Below are positions 45,011 through 57,800 of a stretch of 64,000 nucleotides of DNA, one piece after another. Position 1 is the first letter of the stretch, and every line of letters begins with the position of its first letter. The notes beneath the pieces were generated by a model. The model was not told the origin of the DNA and searched no databases. It saw only the letters and a list, made by a program, of their open reading frames with translations. Origin of the DNA: Ziziphus jujuba. Its lineage: Eukaryota; Streptophyta; Magnoliopsida; Rosales; Rhamnaceae. A program made the translations under genes and the position numbers. The stretch lies in contig NC_083384.1 in NCBI RefSeq assembly GCF_031755915.1, forward strand, positions 29,278,501 to 29,342,500, read 5' to 3'.

Positions 45011-48000
45011 TCATATAACCTTGAGTTTCTTTGAATGTGATTCATGATCATCGTCTTCTTCCTCAAGAGAGTCAACAGCTTCACTTCCACTTGATTCACA
45101 ACATTCATTGAAATGTCTCTTATTCTTTCTTTCAGTTTCTGCATCACATCTCTCCATGTCTTGTTTGTACACAAACCGAACCCCAAACTTCTTAATCTCG
45201 GCATACTCATGTCTTGCTTGATCACTTCCAATGTCTAAAGCTTGCTCGCTGCTATCAATAAAAAAGGGACGGACATGGAAAGAGGCCTCAGTGCTACAAG
45301 TGGAGGGCCAATTTAGTCCATCCATTTCTTTGCTAAATTTATTCCATTCTGAATATTGTAAAGACCGTTTTTCTACATACCATATGAGCACGTGATCTGA
45401 TCTAACATTGTTTTCCGATATCCACCAAGAATAATCATGATATTTGTAAAGACGGCCATCATCGATGGTTTTAAGATTTAGCTCACAATGAATATAGAAG
45501 TCTATACCATGGTCAATTATATTCCGACGAAGAACAATGCAGAAAGCCAAAGCCAACAAGTCATCATTATTCCAATATGGAGGAAGCATAATGTTATTGA
45601 TTGAAGTCCCACAAGTTTGATAGCTGAACCACTTTGGAATTTCATCTCCTGGATGGCGTAAAACTAGAACATTAATGTTATCTGTGCCCTGTTTCATGAA
45701 CGTGGGAAATTAATAAACTTGCTCAAAAATCATAAAGCATCTCAGCAAACGAAGAGAAATAGATATACATACAGCTGTTACAAATTTTAGACGAGACAGA
45801 ATTTGAATTACTGCAAGATTAGCGAGCATGGTGTTGCATGTGTTCTGAACCAAATTTTCACATCCATAAAAGTCAAAAGTTTGAAGAGTATCACCCCTTC
45901 TTCCAGTGACATCAATACCCAGATTGTCTAATAGTGGAGCCCTCCATTTTAAAATTTTCTCCAGTGACGTGCAGTACATTGCATACAATTCCAAACACAG
46001 TGATGGAAGCTCTGGTAAAGATTTCAATTTCTCACAATGATTCAGAGACAAGTGGAGCAAAGACGGTGGAAGGGAAGGCAATTTTTCAAATTTTGAACAG
46101 TGGTTGAGCAATATCTTCTCAAGGTTCCTCAATTTACATAGACGGTTGGGGAGAAACTCAAGGTCTTTGCACCGCTGTATATATAATTCTTTCAGGAATA
46201 CTAGATTTTCAATCGACTCTGGCAACTCTTTAATCCCCGAGTTATCTAACCAAAAAGTTCTCAAGTGTTCCATAGGCTCCAAGATTTCTGGAAATGTTTT
46301 GAGTTTCTTACAACCAGACATATGCAGTGATTCAAGAGATTTCAAATGACAAATGCTTGATGGAAGACTTTTAAGTCTTGTGCAATAACTCAAATCTAAT
46401 TTCACAAGACCCGAGAGATCCCCAATTGATGGGGGCACTGTCTCTATAGCTGTCTCACGTAAAAGTAAACATCTTAAATTGGGTGCAAACTTTTGGGAAA
46501 TGTGACCCTGAGTTGAGTAGGGACAAAAATTGCCCATAAAACTTCGGATGCAACTTCTGAGAAATGTGAAATTAATTAAAAGATTATTAATGCCTCCTAA
46601 CCTTGCAACATCCAAGTACCCCCCTGTTGTTTTTGATATATCTTCAAAATCTCTGAGTTTGGAGCAGCCACTCAAATTTAGATATGTAAGCTTGTCAAGA
46701 TTTTGAAGAGATGAAAGAACATGAACCAAACTTTTACACCCTTCAAGATTTATACTTTCCAGATTCGGAGCCAGAGACAGATTTTGTATTTGAGTAAGGA
46801 ACTTGGAATAGCTAAGATCGATCCTCCTTAATATTGGAAGAGACTGTAATAGAAGGAAAAAAAAAAAAAAGGATTAGAGTTAATTAGAATGCAAGTTCAT
46901 TATATCTAATTAGAGTAGAACATATTAAGCATACCTTAACTTCATGATGATTCCAAAGTTTTTGAATATGGCTGCCACGTAGTACCAGCTCAACAAGATT
47001 TTCAGGAGAAAACTTTGATGGCAAAGATTTTAAAGGGTATAAATCCCACCGAAGATATGTTAGCTTATTAGAAAGATAAGAACCAAGACCTTGGGGAATG
47101 TACAGTTTGAACTTGTTCTCATCAATATTGTCACAATAAATTTTGAGAATTCGTAGATTATACATCTCTGAGAAGGCTGCATGGCACAATTTAACATCTT
47201 TACTAATCTCAGCCATGTTAAATGAGATGCCTTCAACTGCTGCAGTTCCCTGATGATCATATGAACACTAACATAGATAAGAATACAACATAATTAAGGA
47301 TATATATTAAGAACTCTTATATACACTTTATAATTTAGTTTCTTGGAAATGATTTTGTATTTAGCGTTTCTTCTGTCAGAAGTTATCTGTCATTTAAAAG
47401 AGAAAAAAAATAAATAATGCATTTGCACTTACCGTGTTTCTTTCCAAGACATGGCAAACATCTCTGACATCCCACAATCGGCTACGATTACTAGGTTCTC
47501 TATGTTCATCAAGAACAATTGTCCGGCCCACTTGCCGCAACAAATCATGCATCCATAGCTTGTTGTCTTCATGACTTTCAATTAAAGACTTTTCAATAAG
47601 AACAGTTAATCCTATTTTCACAAAAGAATGGCCTGCATCTAACATGTTTTCTATATCATCTCTAGTAAAAGATTGATTAATTAGACATGCAATGTCAAGA
47701 AATAGATTTTTGACCTCTTGATCATCTAGTCCTTTATAACTGATTCTCAGCACATCTAAAATGTCCTTGTTGGGAGTTGTTTTCAGTTTATTTAGTGCAC
47801 TTTCCCATTCATCTGTGCTTTTGGAGCGAAGGAAAGAACCCAAGACTTTAAGAGCTAATGGATTTCCATCAGCATAGCTTGTCGCACGGTTTAACAGCAG
47901 TTCATAATCTTTTGAAGGAAAACTTTTTCCAAAAGCATGCAAACTGAACAGCTCTAAAGATTCATTCTTATTTAACCATTCAAGCTTGTAAATATCATCA

Positions 48001-49385
48001 GCTTCTTTTTTAATTAGTACTTGCACATTTCGAGTTGTGACAATGATTCTGCTCCCAGGTGCAAAGTGATCATATCCTTCTACTAAAGCTTCTAAGTGGG
48101 TTGAACTGTCCACATCATCTAGAACAATGAGCACCTTTTTCCGGCTGAGTTTGTCATGAATAAAAGGTGATGCTACAAATGGAGTGTCCATCCTCAAAAT
48201 CGATTCATCACTTAATAACTCGGACAGAAGTTTCTTTCTCAAATAATTTGGTCCACACCTTAAATATTCTTCCCTAATATTCCAAAGAAAGCAGTAACTT
48301 TCAAATTGAAAATACGACAATCTTTGAAAAACAGCACTAGCAAGGGTTGTCTTGCCAATACCTCCCATGCCCCAAATACCTATAATGCGAACATCTTTTA
48401 TGCCAGTGCATAATTTTGATTCAATTTCCTTGATCTTTTTTTCAATTCCTATAAGATGTCCATTGATATGCATATTTGATGAAAGATACTTAGGCAATTT
48501 CGTTGAAATGTCTTCAATAATTTTTTGAACTAACTTGTTTTCAGGCCTATAAAAATGATTGAAAAAGATATAATTGTTAGAAAAATATAATTGACATATA
48601 TATATATATATATATATAGTGTCATGCGTGAGAAAAGAAATGGAGCAACTCTAGCAATATATTTATTTATTTATTTGAATTACACAATTTATTTTCACTC
48701 AGGTTTTTACCGCTTTAACATGAAAACAGAAATTTTTTTTTTTTTTTGACAGCATTTCATTGTTATTATATTGTTTTAATACATTTTACCATCTTAAAAT
48801 GGAGTTCATCAAATTTCTCTCATTTTCTCATTCATTTAGAAAAATGTAGTTAATGATTGTAGAATAGAAAAGTTACCTGAAATCCTTTGAATCCAAGCCA
48901 CATAGATTGGATGCTTCTGTTAAAGCAGCTCTCCATTGATTCACCATTCCCATTCTATCATGGAAACGTTTTTCATGTGCAGAAAATGCAATTTTGTAAC
49001 TCCCCTTCTGTTTTCGTACATCCGATGGATCTATGCCGTAAAAGATTGGCATAACAACCTGCCCTCTTCTTTCCTTGCATTCAAGTATCTGCACGAGTTC
49101 ATCCAAACACCATGTAGAAGAAGCATAGTTTTTGGAGAAAATGATCACCGAAATCTTGGATTCCTCGATTGCTTTGCTAAGTGTTGGTGAAATTTCATCC
49201 CCTCTTTCAAGCTCGTGATCCATGAAAGTTGAGATTTGCTTTGCTGATAAAGCTGCATAAAGGTAGCTAGTGAAAGTATCGCGTGTATCCTCACCTCTGA
49301 AGCTGAGAAACACATCGTACTTTTCGTCAAGTGAAAGAGAAGAAGAAGAAGAAGCCATGCTTGCTCTAATCAGCTGCAAATTCAC
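45011..49385 (-). CDS. TNL-3: intact TIR-NB-ARC-LRR immune receptor
   Basis: Predicted intracellular pathogen sensor. Exons: 49,385-48,877, 48,546-47,433, 47,249-46,935, 46,843-45,773, 45,688-45,011; GT-AG borders and consistent phases give 3,687 nt (1,228 residues). TIR: DVFLSFRGEDTR, ISTFMDHELERGD, WCLDELVQI (catalytic Glu about 96). NB-ARC: GMGGIGKTTLA, KVLIVLDDVDSS, GSRIIVTTRN, GNPLALKVLGSFL, LFLDIACLI, MHDLLRQVG. Exon 4 carries about a dozen LRRs with the LPPSIGDLSGL and LPELPSL repeats. Exon 5 holds the C-JID domain (HPGDEIPKWFSYQ) and an acidic tail ending SKKLKVI. A second ATG at 49,358 (MASSSSSLSL) is the likelier start by comparison with TNL-2. No lesion found. Closest to TNL-1 and TNL-4 in the NB-ARC. 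Confidence 0.93.
48877..49385 (-). other. TNL-3 exon 1 (TIR)
   Basis: Full TIR domain; SKNYASS at the position of the TNL-1 nonsense codon. Donor CAG|GTAACTTTTC. Confidence 0.9.
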
Positions 49386-50700
49386 AAGTACAAGGAAAAT
49401 ATCAATTGGAAAATTAAAGATTTCTTGGCTAGCTTTTCTTGTATATAAGATACCACAGATCGAAACTCTCTCCTCAATGAAGAAGGGCAGAGCACAGATA
49501 ATTAATTAAAGTTATCAGAAAATAGTTAAACTTTACTATAGTCTCGATCGGAGAGAATATAATTAAGCTTAGCATTACCATGTAGACCAACTTTACTAAA
49601 ACATTTGACTCGGTCACGCGGTTTTGACTATAATAAACTGAGAAAAAGTAGAGCCCACGGCAGAATAGACAAAAAAATTTCTTTCCAGTAATTTTTTTTT
49701 TTTTTTTGGGGAAAAGAATTAAAAATATTATTATTATTATTAGGTTAAATGATCATATGGAGTACGAATGTGAATTATTGATTCAAAATTAAAGCACAAT
49801 ACGAAGAATATAATAAATTACAAAACCAAAGAAAGAAAATTTTGATTTAAAATCTAACTTTGGCATCTTATGTGGTTAGTGCCTATTGTTTATTATACAA
49901 TAATTAATAATTTTCAAGTCGGCTTGTTCTTTATGTGGAACACTTGTGAAATTGAATTAGGAGTAGTCGGAGTGTAATAGAATCATTTTGTTTATGGTTA
50001 ATATCGCTTATAGCATACGAGGTTTACAGCCATTTCAAATTATGTCTAAAATTTTAAAAAATTCAAAAATGCCTTTTAAAAATTAACTTGTGACCAAAAT
50101 CTTTTTTCTTTCTCTCATGTGATATGATAAAATGATTTAAGTCCCCTTAGAATAAAAAAATTAAATTCTTTCACCATTTGTTTTATAGCTATCATTTTAA
50201 ATGTTTTATTTTATAGATAAGAAAACAATAATTTTTTTTTGGTAACTATAAAAATAACAGTTTTAACATCTTTCATTAAAATATATTATCACATATCTAT
50301 TTTTTCATTAGAAGAAGAAGAAAAAGAACCTTTGGGAACACCTTCAAAATACATTTGATATGTTATATTATATTAGTTTGTATTGTATCAATTTGTATTA
50401 TATTCTAATTATAACTGTACAATGAACTTATCTTTTATATGTATTTTTTTATATTACTATTTAAAATAAATTATTAAAAATCAGTTTATATGAAAAAAAT
50501 AAATAACATTTAACCAAATACTCTATTTAAAACTTTAAAACTGCAAAAAATTAACAAATAATATTTGTAAATGCAATATTTATAATATAAATTATTTTAG
50601 ACCTATGGTAAAATATTAGAAAAAAATAAACTTCATCCATAACACAATAAAAATAGTTAGTGATTGAACCCTTTTATTATAAAAATAAAATAATACAAAC
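49386..50700. other. TNL-3 upstream region and AT-rich spacer
   Basis: The first 250 bp resemble the TNL-2 upstream region and should contain the promoter. Segments at 49,800-49,930 match the duplicated segments at 33,376-33,592. The rest is AT-rich without a supported gene. Confidence 0.6.
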
Positions 50701-51113
50701 GAATTAAAAATATATTAAAAATAAAAATTAATAATATTTGATTTTTTTTTTGTTTTTAGTTATCGAATCCTATTATAATAACCCAATAAAAGCATATCAT
50801 TTATCCAACTTATCATTATTTTTTATTATTATAATTGGATTTTTTAAATAATTATATTATTTTTAATATGGTAGATGAAATTTTGATTATTATAATAATA
50901 ATAATAATTACATATTAAATGAATTTTTTAAAAAATAAATTGAAAAAATGTATCCAATATTATTCTTCGTGCTTGCTGAGGCAAAGAGGAGGAAAAAAAA
51001 AAACAACAACAACAAACAAAAGCTTAAAGCAAAAAAGGGGGTGATTTTTTGGGGGAAGGAAAAGAGAGGGAGCGGAAAGGTTAATACAGCCTAAATCCAG
51101 CGGCAAGTAAAAA
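50701..51113. repeat. Duplicated AT-rich block, copy 2 (pair at 1,699-2,078)
   Basis: See copy 1. Here it ends near GGTTAATACAGCCTAAATCCAGCGGCAAG. Confidence 0.8.
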
Positions 51114-51502
51114 GAGAAAGCCAAAGAACTCCAACTGATTTGACAAAAAAAGGACCCCCGCAAAGGCAAATAAATGACTGATTTTTTGGGCTTTCAATTC
51201 AACCGTTCTTTATAATTATCCTTTGAGCTAATTTGGTAAAGATCACCTCCAAATGAACTATTAGATGGAAGATTCAACGGTCCGATTCCGATCAAATTTA
51301 ACATTATGATTGATCTTAAAGCCTTTAGGTCCAAATGATCAAAGGCATTTGCAAGGACTTTTGCGTCTTTTTCTTTATAAGTATTTCAACTTGCTCTTTG
51401 AATATTTTGAGACTCAGTCTTTCAATATATATATATATATATATATTGAGAAGCAGATCTTCTTCGTTTCAAGCGTGCAAGGTTGAAGGAAAGTCAAGGT
51501 CA

Positions 51503-51643
51503 ATGAACTTCAATGGCAGACCTGGTAATACTATAAAAAATGAAGGGTTATTACTATTGTTCTTGATCTTGTTACTTGTTGAATCTGGAGAAGAGCCTAC
51601 GGTAATTGAAGTTCATGGGCAACCTCCATTGCCAATGGCTTGA
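51503..51643 (+). CDS. Possible small hydrophobic peptide, 46 codons
   Basis: ATG at 51,503; MNFNGRPGNTIKNEG, then a hydrophobic run LLLLFLILLLVE, then a polar tail and TGA. It could be a single-pass or secreted peptide, but there is no support beyond the open frame and the hydrophobic core, and an upstream frame start at 51,335 runs through an (AT)n microsatellite. The downstream 51,650-52,030 is more GC-balanced than its surroundings and may be an old exon or gene relic that I cannot identify. Confidence 0.2.
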   Translation: MNFNGRPGNTIKNEGLLLLFLILLLVESGEEPTVIEVHGQPPLPMA

Positions 51644-52034
51644 AGATAGTAGAGAATAAATCTGTGAATTGTTAGCCGTCGCTGGTACCGCAAGGATGAG
51701 ATCGGAGAGATGCTTGGAACTGCATTGCCTGGTTTGTACCTCGTATCTCCCCAGGGTAGTTTTCAACATCATCATCACCACCTGGTTTTTACCTCGTAGC
51801 CATCAGAAAAGGGTACGAATGACAATGCAGTGGCCAGAGTGGATCTCCAGTGGACATGCAGCATGTATCGGTGAGCATAGAGAACGGTGACAAAGGTGAC
51901 CTGTGCTCCGATCGAAATGAGTCGATTTGCAAATTGAAGATGAGGGTTGGAATGCAGTTGCCGGATTCCACCATGATTCACAAATGGTGGCTCTGAACTT
52001 TCGATGTAGGGGAAGCTTATGAAAGACGAGAGTT

Positions 52035-52466
52035 GATCAAATATGGACAACAATATCTCAATAGTTGTTGATTTGCGCATGAATTCCAAAGATTAAAATG
52101 AAACGAGAATAATTTTTCACATTTTATTATTTAATAGCTGCCATTATAATTTTAAAAATAAAACTTAAATAGAAGATGTAAAAAAAATTCCTAATACCTC
52201 AATAATTATTAAAATTATAATAAATACAAATTCGTTTAAAAAAAGTTTTTGATCAAATATGGACAACAATATCTCAATAGTTGTTGATTTGCGCATGAAT
52301 TCCAAAGATTAAAATGAAAAGAGAATAATTTTTCACATTTTATTATTTAATAGCTGCCATTATAATTTTAAAAATAAAACTTAAATAGAAGATGTTAAAA
52401 AAAATCCTAATACCTCAATAATTATTAAAATTATAATAAATACAAATTCGTTTAAAAAAAGTTTTG
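52035..52466. repeat. 216-bp tandem duplication
   Basis: Units 52,035-52,250 and 52,251-52,466 begin GATCAAATATGGACAACAA and are almost identical (a few substitutions such as AAACGAG/AAAAGAG). High identity in AT-rich non-coding DNA implies a recent event. Confidence 0.95.
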
Positions 52467-53189
52467 TTAAATTAAAATAATGTTAAAATTCACAATCCTT
52501 TTAATAGAACTAAATTTGGTCATTCTTAAATTTCAATGAGTCAAAATATTATTAAAAATAATATTTTAACTTTTTAAAGTCCTAGATGATGAATTTTTAC
52601 CATAGAACCCTGTCAATCAGCACCAAAGCCACGGGGTATGATTTGTGACATTGTTTCCCATCAAATTAAACTAACGGATCATTAAAATTTCACACTATTT
52701 GAAAGACCCATTCATAAAAACATTAACAACTGTTTATATTTAAAATATTCAATGTATTCCGTATAATTTAATGCTACATGCACTATATTTACTCTGCTGA
52801 GTTTTTTTGTAAGCTTTTTTCAACACATCACCGTTCTCATGCTCACCGACACATGCGGCAATAAGTAATATGCCAATATATGTGAATACGATGTCTCTAT
52901 TTTTTAAGCTTTTTTCAACACATTATGCTGGTTATGTGGGATTCGGCCTTTGTTTTGTTAAGGCTCATATGTCCTTTAATGGGCCTTTTTATTTACGCAT
53001 CAAGCTTTGTATTCAAACATCTAAGACAATCCATATGCCTTTAGAATGGAATATTATGTTGTGATTGCCTGTTGATTAATACCTTATTAAAATAAAATTA
53101 TCATTAATGATCATTAGATTTTGTCAATAAATTTTATCCTTTAATTATGTGTATGTATATATTGAAGATATATATATATATATATATAT
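52467..53189. other. Intergenic, no gene seen
   Basis: AT-rich; the frame at 52,870-53,064 lacks support. Ends with an (AT)n run at about 53,168-53,189. Confidence 0.6.
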
Positions 53190-53873
53190 GAATACATAAT
53201 TAATAATTTTCAAGTTGGCTGGTCCTGTATTCTGTAGTACTTGTCAAATTCAATTACAATTAGGGGGTGTTTGGAGGGCAAAAGAGTTATTTTGTTTATT
53301 ATTGTTCTCTTATCTATGTGACGCTAGAAACAGTGGCTTGTTAATTTTACATGAAATTTATTCCGTTGGGGTTTGATAAGTTGTGATCCTTTCCAGGATA
53401 TTTAGTCAAAATGAATAATTTGTTTTTTTAACTTAGAAAATGTGTTTTATTTTCGTACCATGAGTACGTATGGTTGATAAATTCGGATGCAAACCACTTT
53501 TTAGTTATGTATTATTATTATTTTTTTTGGGTGAAAAGCCAAAGATCTCTTCAATTGAGGAAGTTTTAGAGAAATGATAAGGTGGTCGTTGCAATATTAA
53601 GTGCATTTTCTCACTGCAGTCTGCAGGGCATGTGAGTATATCAAAAATTTATAATTTATAGTCCTATGATATGGCTTTACTTATAAATTTTCTAAAGTCT
53701 CAATTGTTAAGTCCCTTTAATATTATCTTCTTTAATTACTCTTTTTGCCTCTCCTGCACTTTGGAGAGTTCATACATCATTGTAATTAGCTAGCAATCAA
53801 CCTCAAGGATTTGGTGAAGTCTGCCCAGTTTATGCATTTTACGAAAAATGACAGAAGCATATAACTTAACTAC

Positions 53874-53906
<33 letters not shown>

Positions 53907-53965
53907 TTATTGGAGCCCAGTAAGCAAACTAGCACTAAATCAGGTTATATAAACATAATATTGAT
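53190..53965. repeat. TNL-flank unit related to 33,580-34,510 and 26,880-27,130
   Basis: Shares TTATTCCGTTGGGGTTTGAT, GCAGTCTGCAGGGCATGTG, TTTGGTGAAGTCTGCCCA and the AGAAGCATATAACTTAACTAC motif. A poly-A of about 30 lies at 53,875. Non-coding flank of a deleted TNL copy. Confidence 0.75.
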
Positions 53966-54121
53966 TGCATCTCCCACAAGTTTGATTGGTGAACCACTTC
54001 GGAATTTCATCTCCTGGATAGAGAAAATAATGAAAATTTAGCTCCAGTTTCATGAACTGGGAAATTAATCAACTTTGCTCAAAAATTATAAAAATCTCAG
54101 CAAAGGAAGAGAAATAGACAT
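53966..54121 (-). pseudogene. TNL relic: start of exon 5, intron 4 (interrupted by copia B)
   Basis: CTCCCACAAGTTTGATTGGTGAACC...TTTCATCTCCTGGATAG corresponds to the PGDEIPKWF region of exon 5. It is followed by the CAGTTTCATGAA acceptor region and the intron 4 sequence AATTAATCAACTTTGCTCAAAAATTATAAA shared with TNL-4 at 61,905-61,960. It stops at GACAT, the copia B target site, and resumes at 59,611. Confidence 0.9.
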
Positions 54122-54740
54122 TGTTGTAGAATTCTTGAACTCACTTCAATAAAGAAAATACTAAACAAGAACACACAAAATTACCGAGATTCGGTCAAAA
54201 TCGACCTACGTCCTCGTTGCTCAAGTGTTGAGCTTCTGCACTATAGAAAAATGGTGTTTACAAGCTTAATAACAGACCATCAATGGTGGATTCACACAAG
54301 AATACCCAAACCAATACCCAAGATCCCAATACACCCATTCACTCTTCAATCTCCATAGAGATCTCTCTCAAACCCACATTGAGAACACAAATAAAAACAA
54401 GAAAGAATGGCTCTCAAAACTCACGGGACTCTCTTCGCACACAGCTACACACGGTCTGCAATTTTTTTTTTTTTTTTTTTTTGCTCTCTGTTTTTCTATC
54501 TGCACCAACAAGAAGAAGACTAAATATACATATATATCCAAAACAAGAAACGGTGCGTTCAACTAACTCCTGCAGCTCCGACGTGGCAAGTAACTTATGA
54601 AATATCCTTTCTGCCCTTCATTATTGCTGTAGTAAAATGATGCCGTTTTGAACCTGCAAAATTCCCTTCTTTCTTCTCTTTTTAACAGCTTGTAAACACA
54701 TATATATTGGTGACCAGATTTGAGGATTATTTTTCTCACA
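54122..54740 (-). repeat. Left LTR of copia B (3' LTR)
   Basis: 619 bp, includes a T run of about 22 at 54,461. Preceded by GACAT. Confidence 0.92.
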
Positions 54741-54821
54741 TATCTCCACCTAATCCTCAAATCATTCACCAAATGCAGAAACTAACAACACCATCCCAGC
54801 AATCATCAACTCTCACCAAAT

Positions 54822-57800
54822 TCAGCCTGTTCCTACTCTGAGCAAGCTTTTGCAGGCATTGAACTTGCTCAAGGGCAGGACCTTAGTTCCCATATCAGAG
54901 GGATTAAATTCAGTTGGTATCTTCTCCAACTTAAAAGTTTGCTGAGTTACCATGTCACGAATGAAGTGATACTTGACTTGAATATGTTTAGACCTCTCAT
55001 GGAAGACAGGATTCTTGCATAATTGAATTGCACTCTGACTGTCAGAGTATAAAACAACCTCCCCATCAAGCACCTTCAACTCCATTAGCAATCCTTTAAG
55101 CCAAATTGCTTCTTTGGCAGCTTCAGTAGCTGCTATATACTCAGCCTCTGTTGAGGACAAAGCCACAACTGGTTGTAATTGTGATTTCCAACTTATGCAA
55201 TTTCCACATAAAGTAAATGCATAAGCTGAAATGGACCTTTTCTTGTCCCTATCTCCTGCATAATCTGAATCTAAATAACCATTGAGCTCAACATTCTCTT
55301 GATTACCTTTGTAAATCAATCCCTCATTCAAAGTCTGCTTCACGTATCTAAGCAACCATTTCATAGCCTCCCAATGAGCTTTACCCGGATTTGCCATATA
55401 TCGGCTAAGGACACTAACAGCATATGCTAGATCTGGCCTTGTACAAATCATTATGTACATAATTGAACCAACAGCATTGGAGTATGGAATTCTTACCATA
55501 TCTTCTTTCTCTTGCTCTGTAGTAGGACATTGATCAGCTGAAAGTTTGAAGTGTCCTCCAAGTGGAACATTTACCACCTTGGCATTATCCATAGCAAATC
55601 TTGAAACCACTTTCTACAAGTAAGAAGTTTGCAGCAGCTTCATCTCTGATTTTCTCCTATCTTTGGCAATCGAAATTCCCAAAATCTTCCTTGCTTCTCC
55701 TAGATCCTTCATATCAAATTCAGATTTAAGCAACTCCTTGACTGATTGTATCACCTTCAAATTTGGACCAGCCACCAACATATCATCCACATAAAGGAGA
55801 AGATAGACATCTCTATCACTCATAGTATCTTTAAAATATAGGCAACTATCAAAACCACTTCTTGTAAATCCAGCTTCTACCACAAAAGAATCAAATCTCT
55901 TGTACCACTGCCTTCGTGATTGTTTGAGACCATATAATGGCTTCTTAAGTAAGCACACAAGCTCTCCACCTTTTTTCTTAACTTTGAAGCCTTCAAGTTA
56001 TCTTATATAGATAGTTTCTTCCAAACTTCCATGTAAAAAGGCTGTCTTTACGTCAACCTGCTCCAATTCCCAATTGAATTGAGTTACTAAGGCCAAAATT
56101 GTTCTTATTGTGGTATACTTCACAACTGGAGAGAAGATCTCATTATAATCTATGCCTTCCACTTGTGTAAAACCCTTAGCCACAAGTCTGGCTTTAAACC
56201 TCACTGGTTCAGCACTTGTAATCCCTTCCTTGACCTTAAAAATCCACTTGGAATCCACTATTTTCTGATTTGTAGGAGCTGAAACTAAATCCCACGTTTT
56301 GTTCTCATGAAGTGAATTCATCTCCTCTTTCATGGCTTCCATCCACTTAGATGCTCGCTTAGATTTCATAGCCTCCATATAAGACCTTGGTTCATTGTCT
56401 ACCAAGTCTTGATATGCAACCAAGGCATATGCTATATAATCTACATAGCTGTACCTCTTGTTGGGTTTGATTTGCCTCTTTGCTCTATCTCTAGTTAACA
56501 AATATCCCGGAGAAGCTAATAATTTCTGATTTGACCTTGGGGACTACTGTACCATTTGTTCTTCAACTGTATCTTCATCAGAAAATGATGAGGTTGGTGT
56601 CCTTGACTCAATTAATCCACTCTCTTCATTAGCTGGCTGCCCTTCTAACTCATCAACACCTTGACCATTATCATCACCATCTTGGTTCTCCACCTGATTT
56701 GGTAAGACAAGCTGCTTCTTGTCCAATTCATGCTCAGATTGTGTACCTGCAGAGTTAGTAACTTTGCAAGGCATAGTATTTTCATCAAATATCACATCCC
56801 TGCTTATTATGACTTTAAAACTTGAATTTTCTCTAACCCACAACCTAAATCCCTTGACACCTTGAGCATAACCTAGGAAAACATACTTCGTACTTCTAGG
56901 TTCAAGCTTTCCTTCAAATTGGTGTGCATAAGCAGCACATCCAAACACTCTAAGATTATTATAATTTGGTTGCTTTCCAGACCAAACATGTTCAGGTGAT
57001 TTAAACTCTAAAACAATAGATGGAGATAAATTAATCAAGTGCATGGCAGTCATAACAGCTTCACCCTAAAATAAATTTGGCAATCCAGAAGACACAAGCA
57101 TACATCTCACTTTATTCAGCAGTGTCCTATTCATCCTTTCAGCTACACCATTTTGTTGTGGTGTGTGCTTTACTGTCCTATGCCTTAAAATACCATGGTT
57201 TTTACAAAAAATATCAAACTCATTATTACAAAACTCCAAACCATTATTAGTCCTCAAAGCTTTTACAAGTTTATTAGTTTGATTTTCAACAAGTAACTTC
57301 CATTCCTTAAACTTTGTGAAAGCTTCATCCTTGGATTTCAACAAATAAATCCATACTTTCCTAGAATGATCATCAATAATGGATAAAAAATATCTATTTC
57401 TACTTTGAGTTTGTACTTTGGCAGGGCCCCATAAATCAGCATGCACATAATCTAACACAAATTTAGCTTTACTTGTGCTTAAGTTAAAGCTCAACCTGTG
57501 TTGTTTTCCTAAAACACAATTTTCACAAAAATCAAGCTTGCTGATCATATCCTTGCCAAATACACCTTGCTTATTCAAATAATACAAACCCTTTTCACTA
57601 ATATGACCCAACCTATTATGCCATAGGTTTGTTTTATCCACAAAAGACCCAACAGATGCATTACTAGAATTATTAATAGTTTTACCAAGTAAAATATACA
57701 AACCGTTTTCTTAACACCTTTCATGGCAACATATGCACCTTTAGTAATTTTCATTACACCATTTTCAGTTTTGCATGAATAACCAAAATTATCAAGCATT

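Noticed and set aside
54283..54600. 105-codon plus-strand frame, with a twin at 59,156-59,467
   Set aside because: Both lie in the copia B LTRs and run through a poly-T tract.
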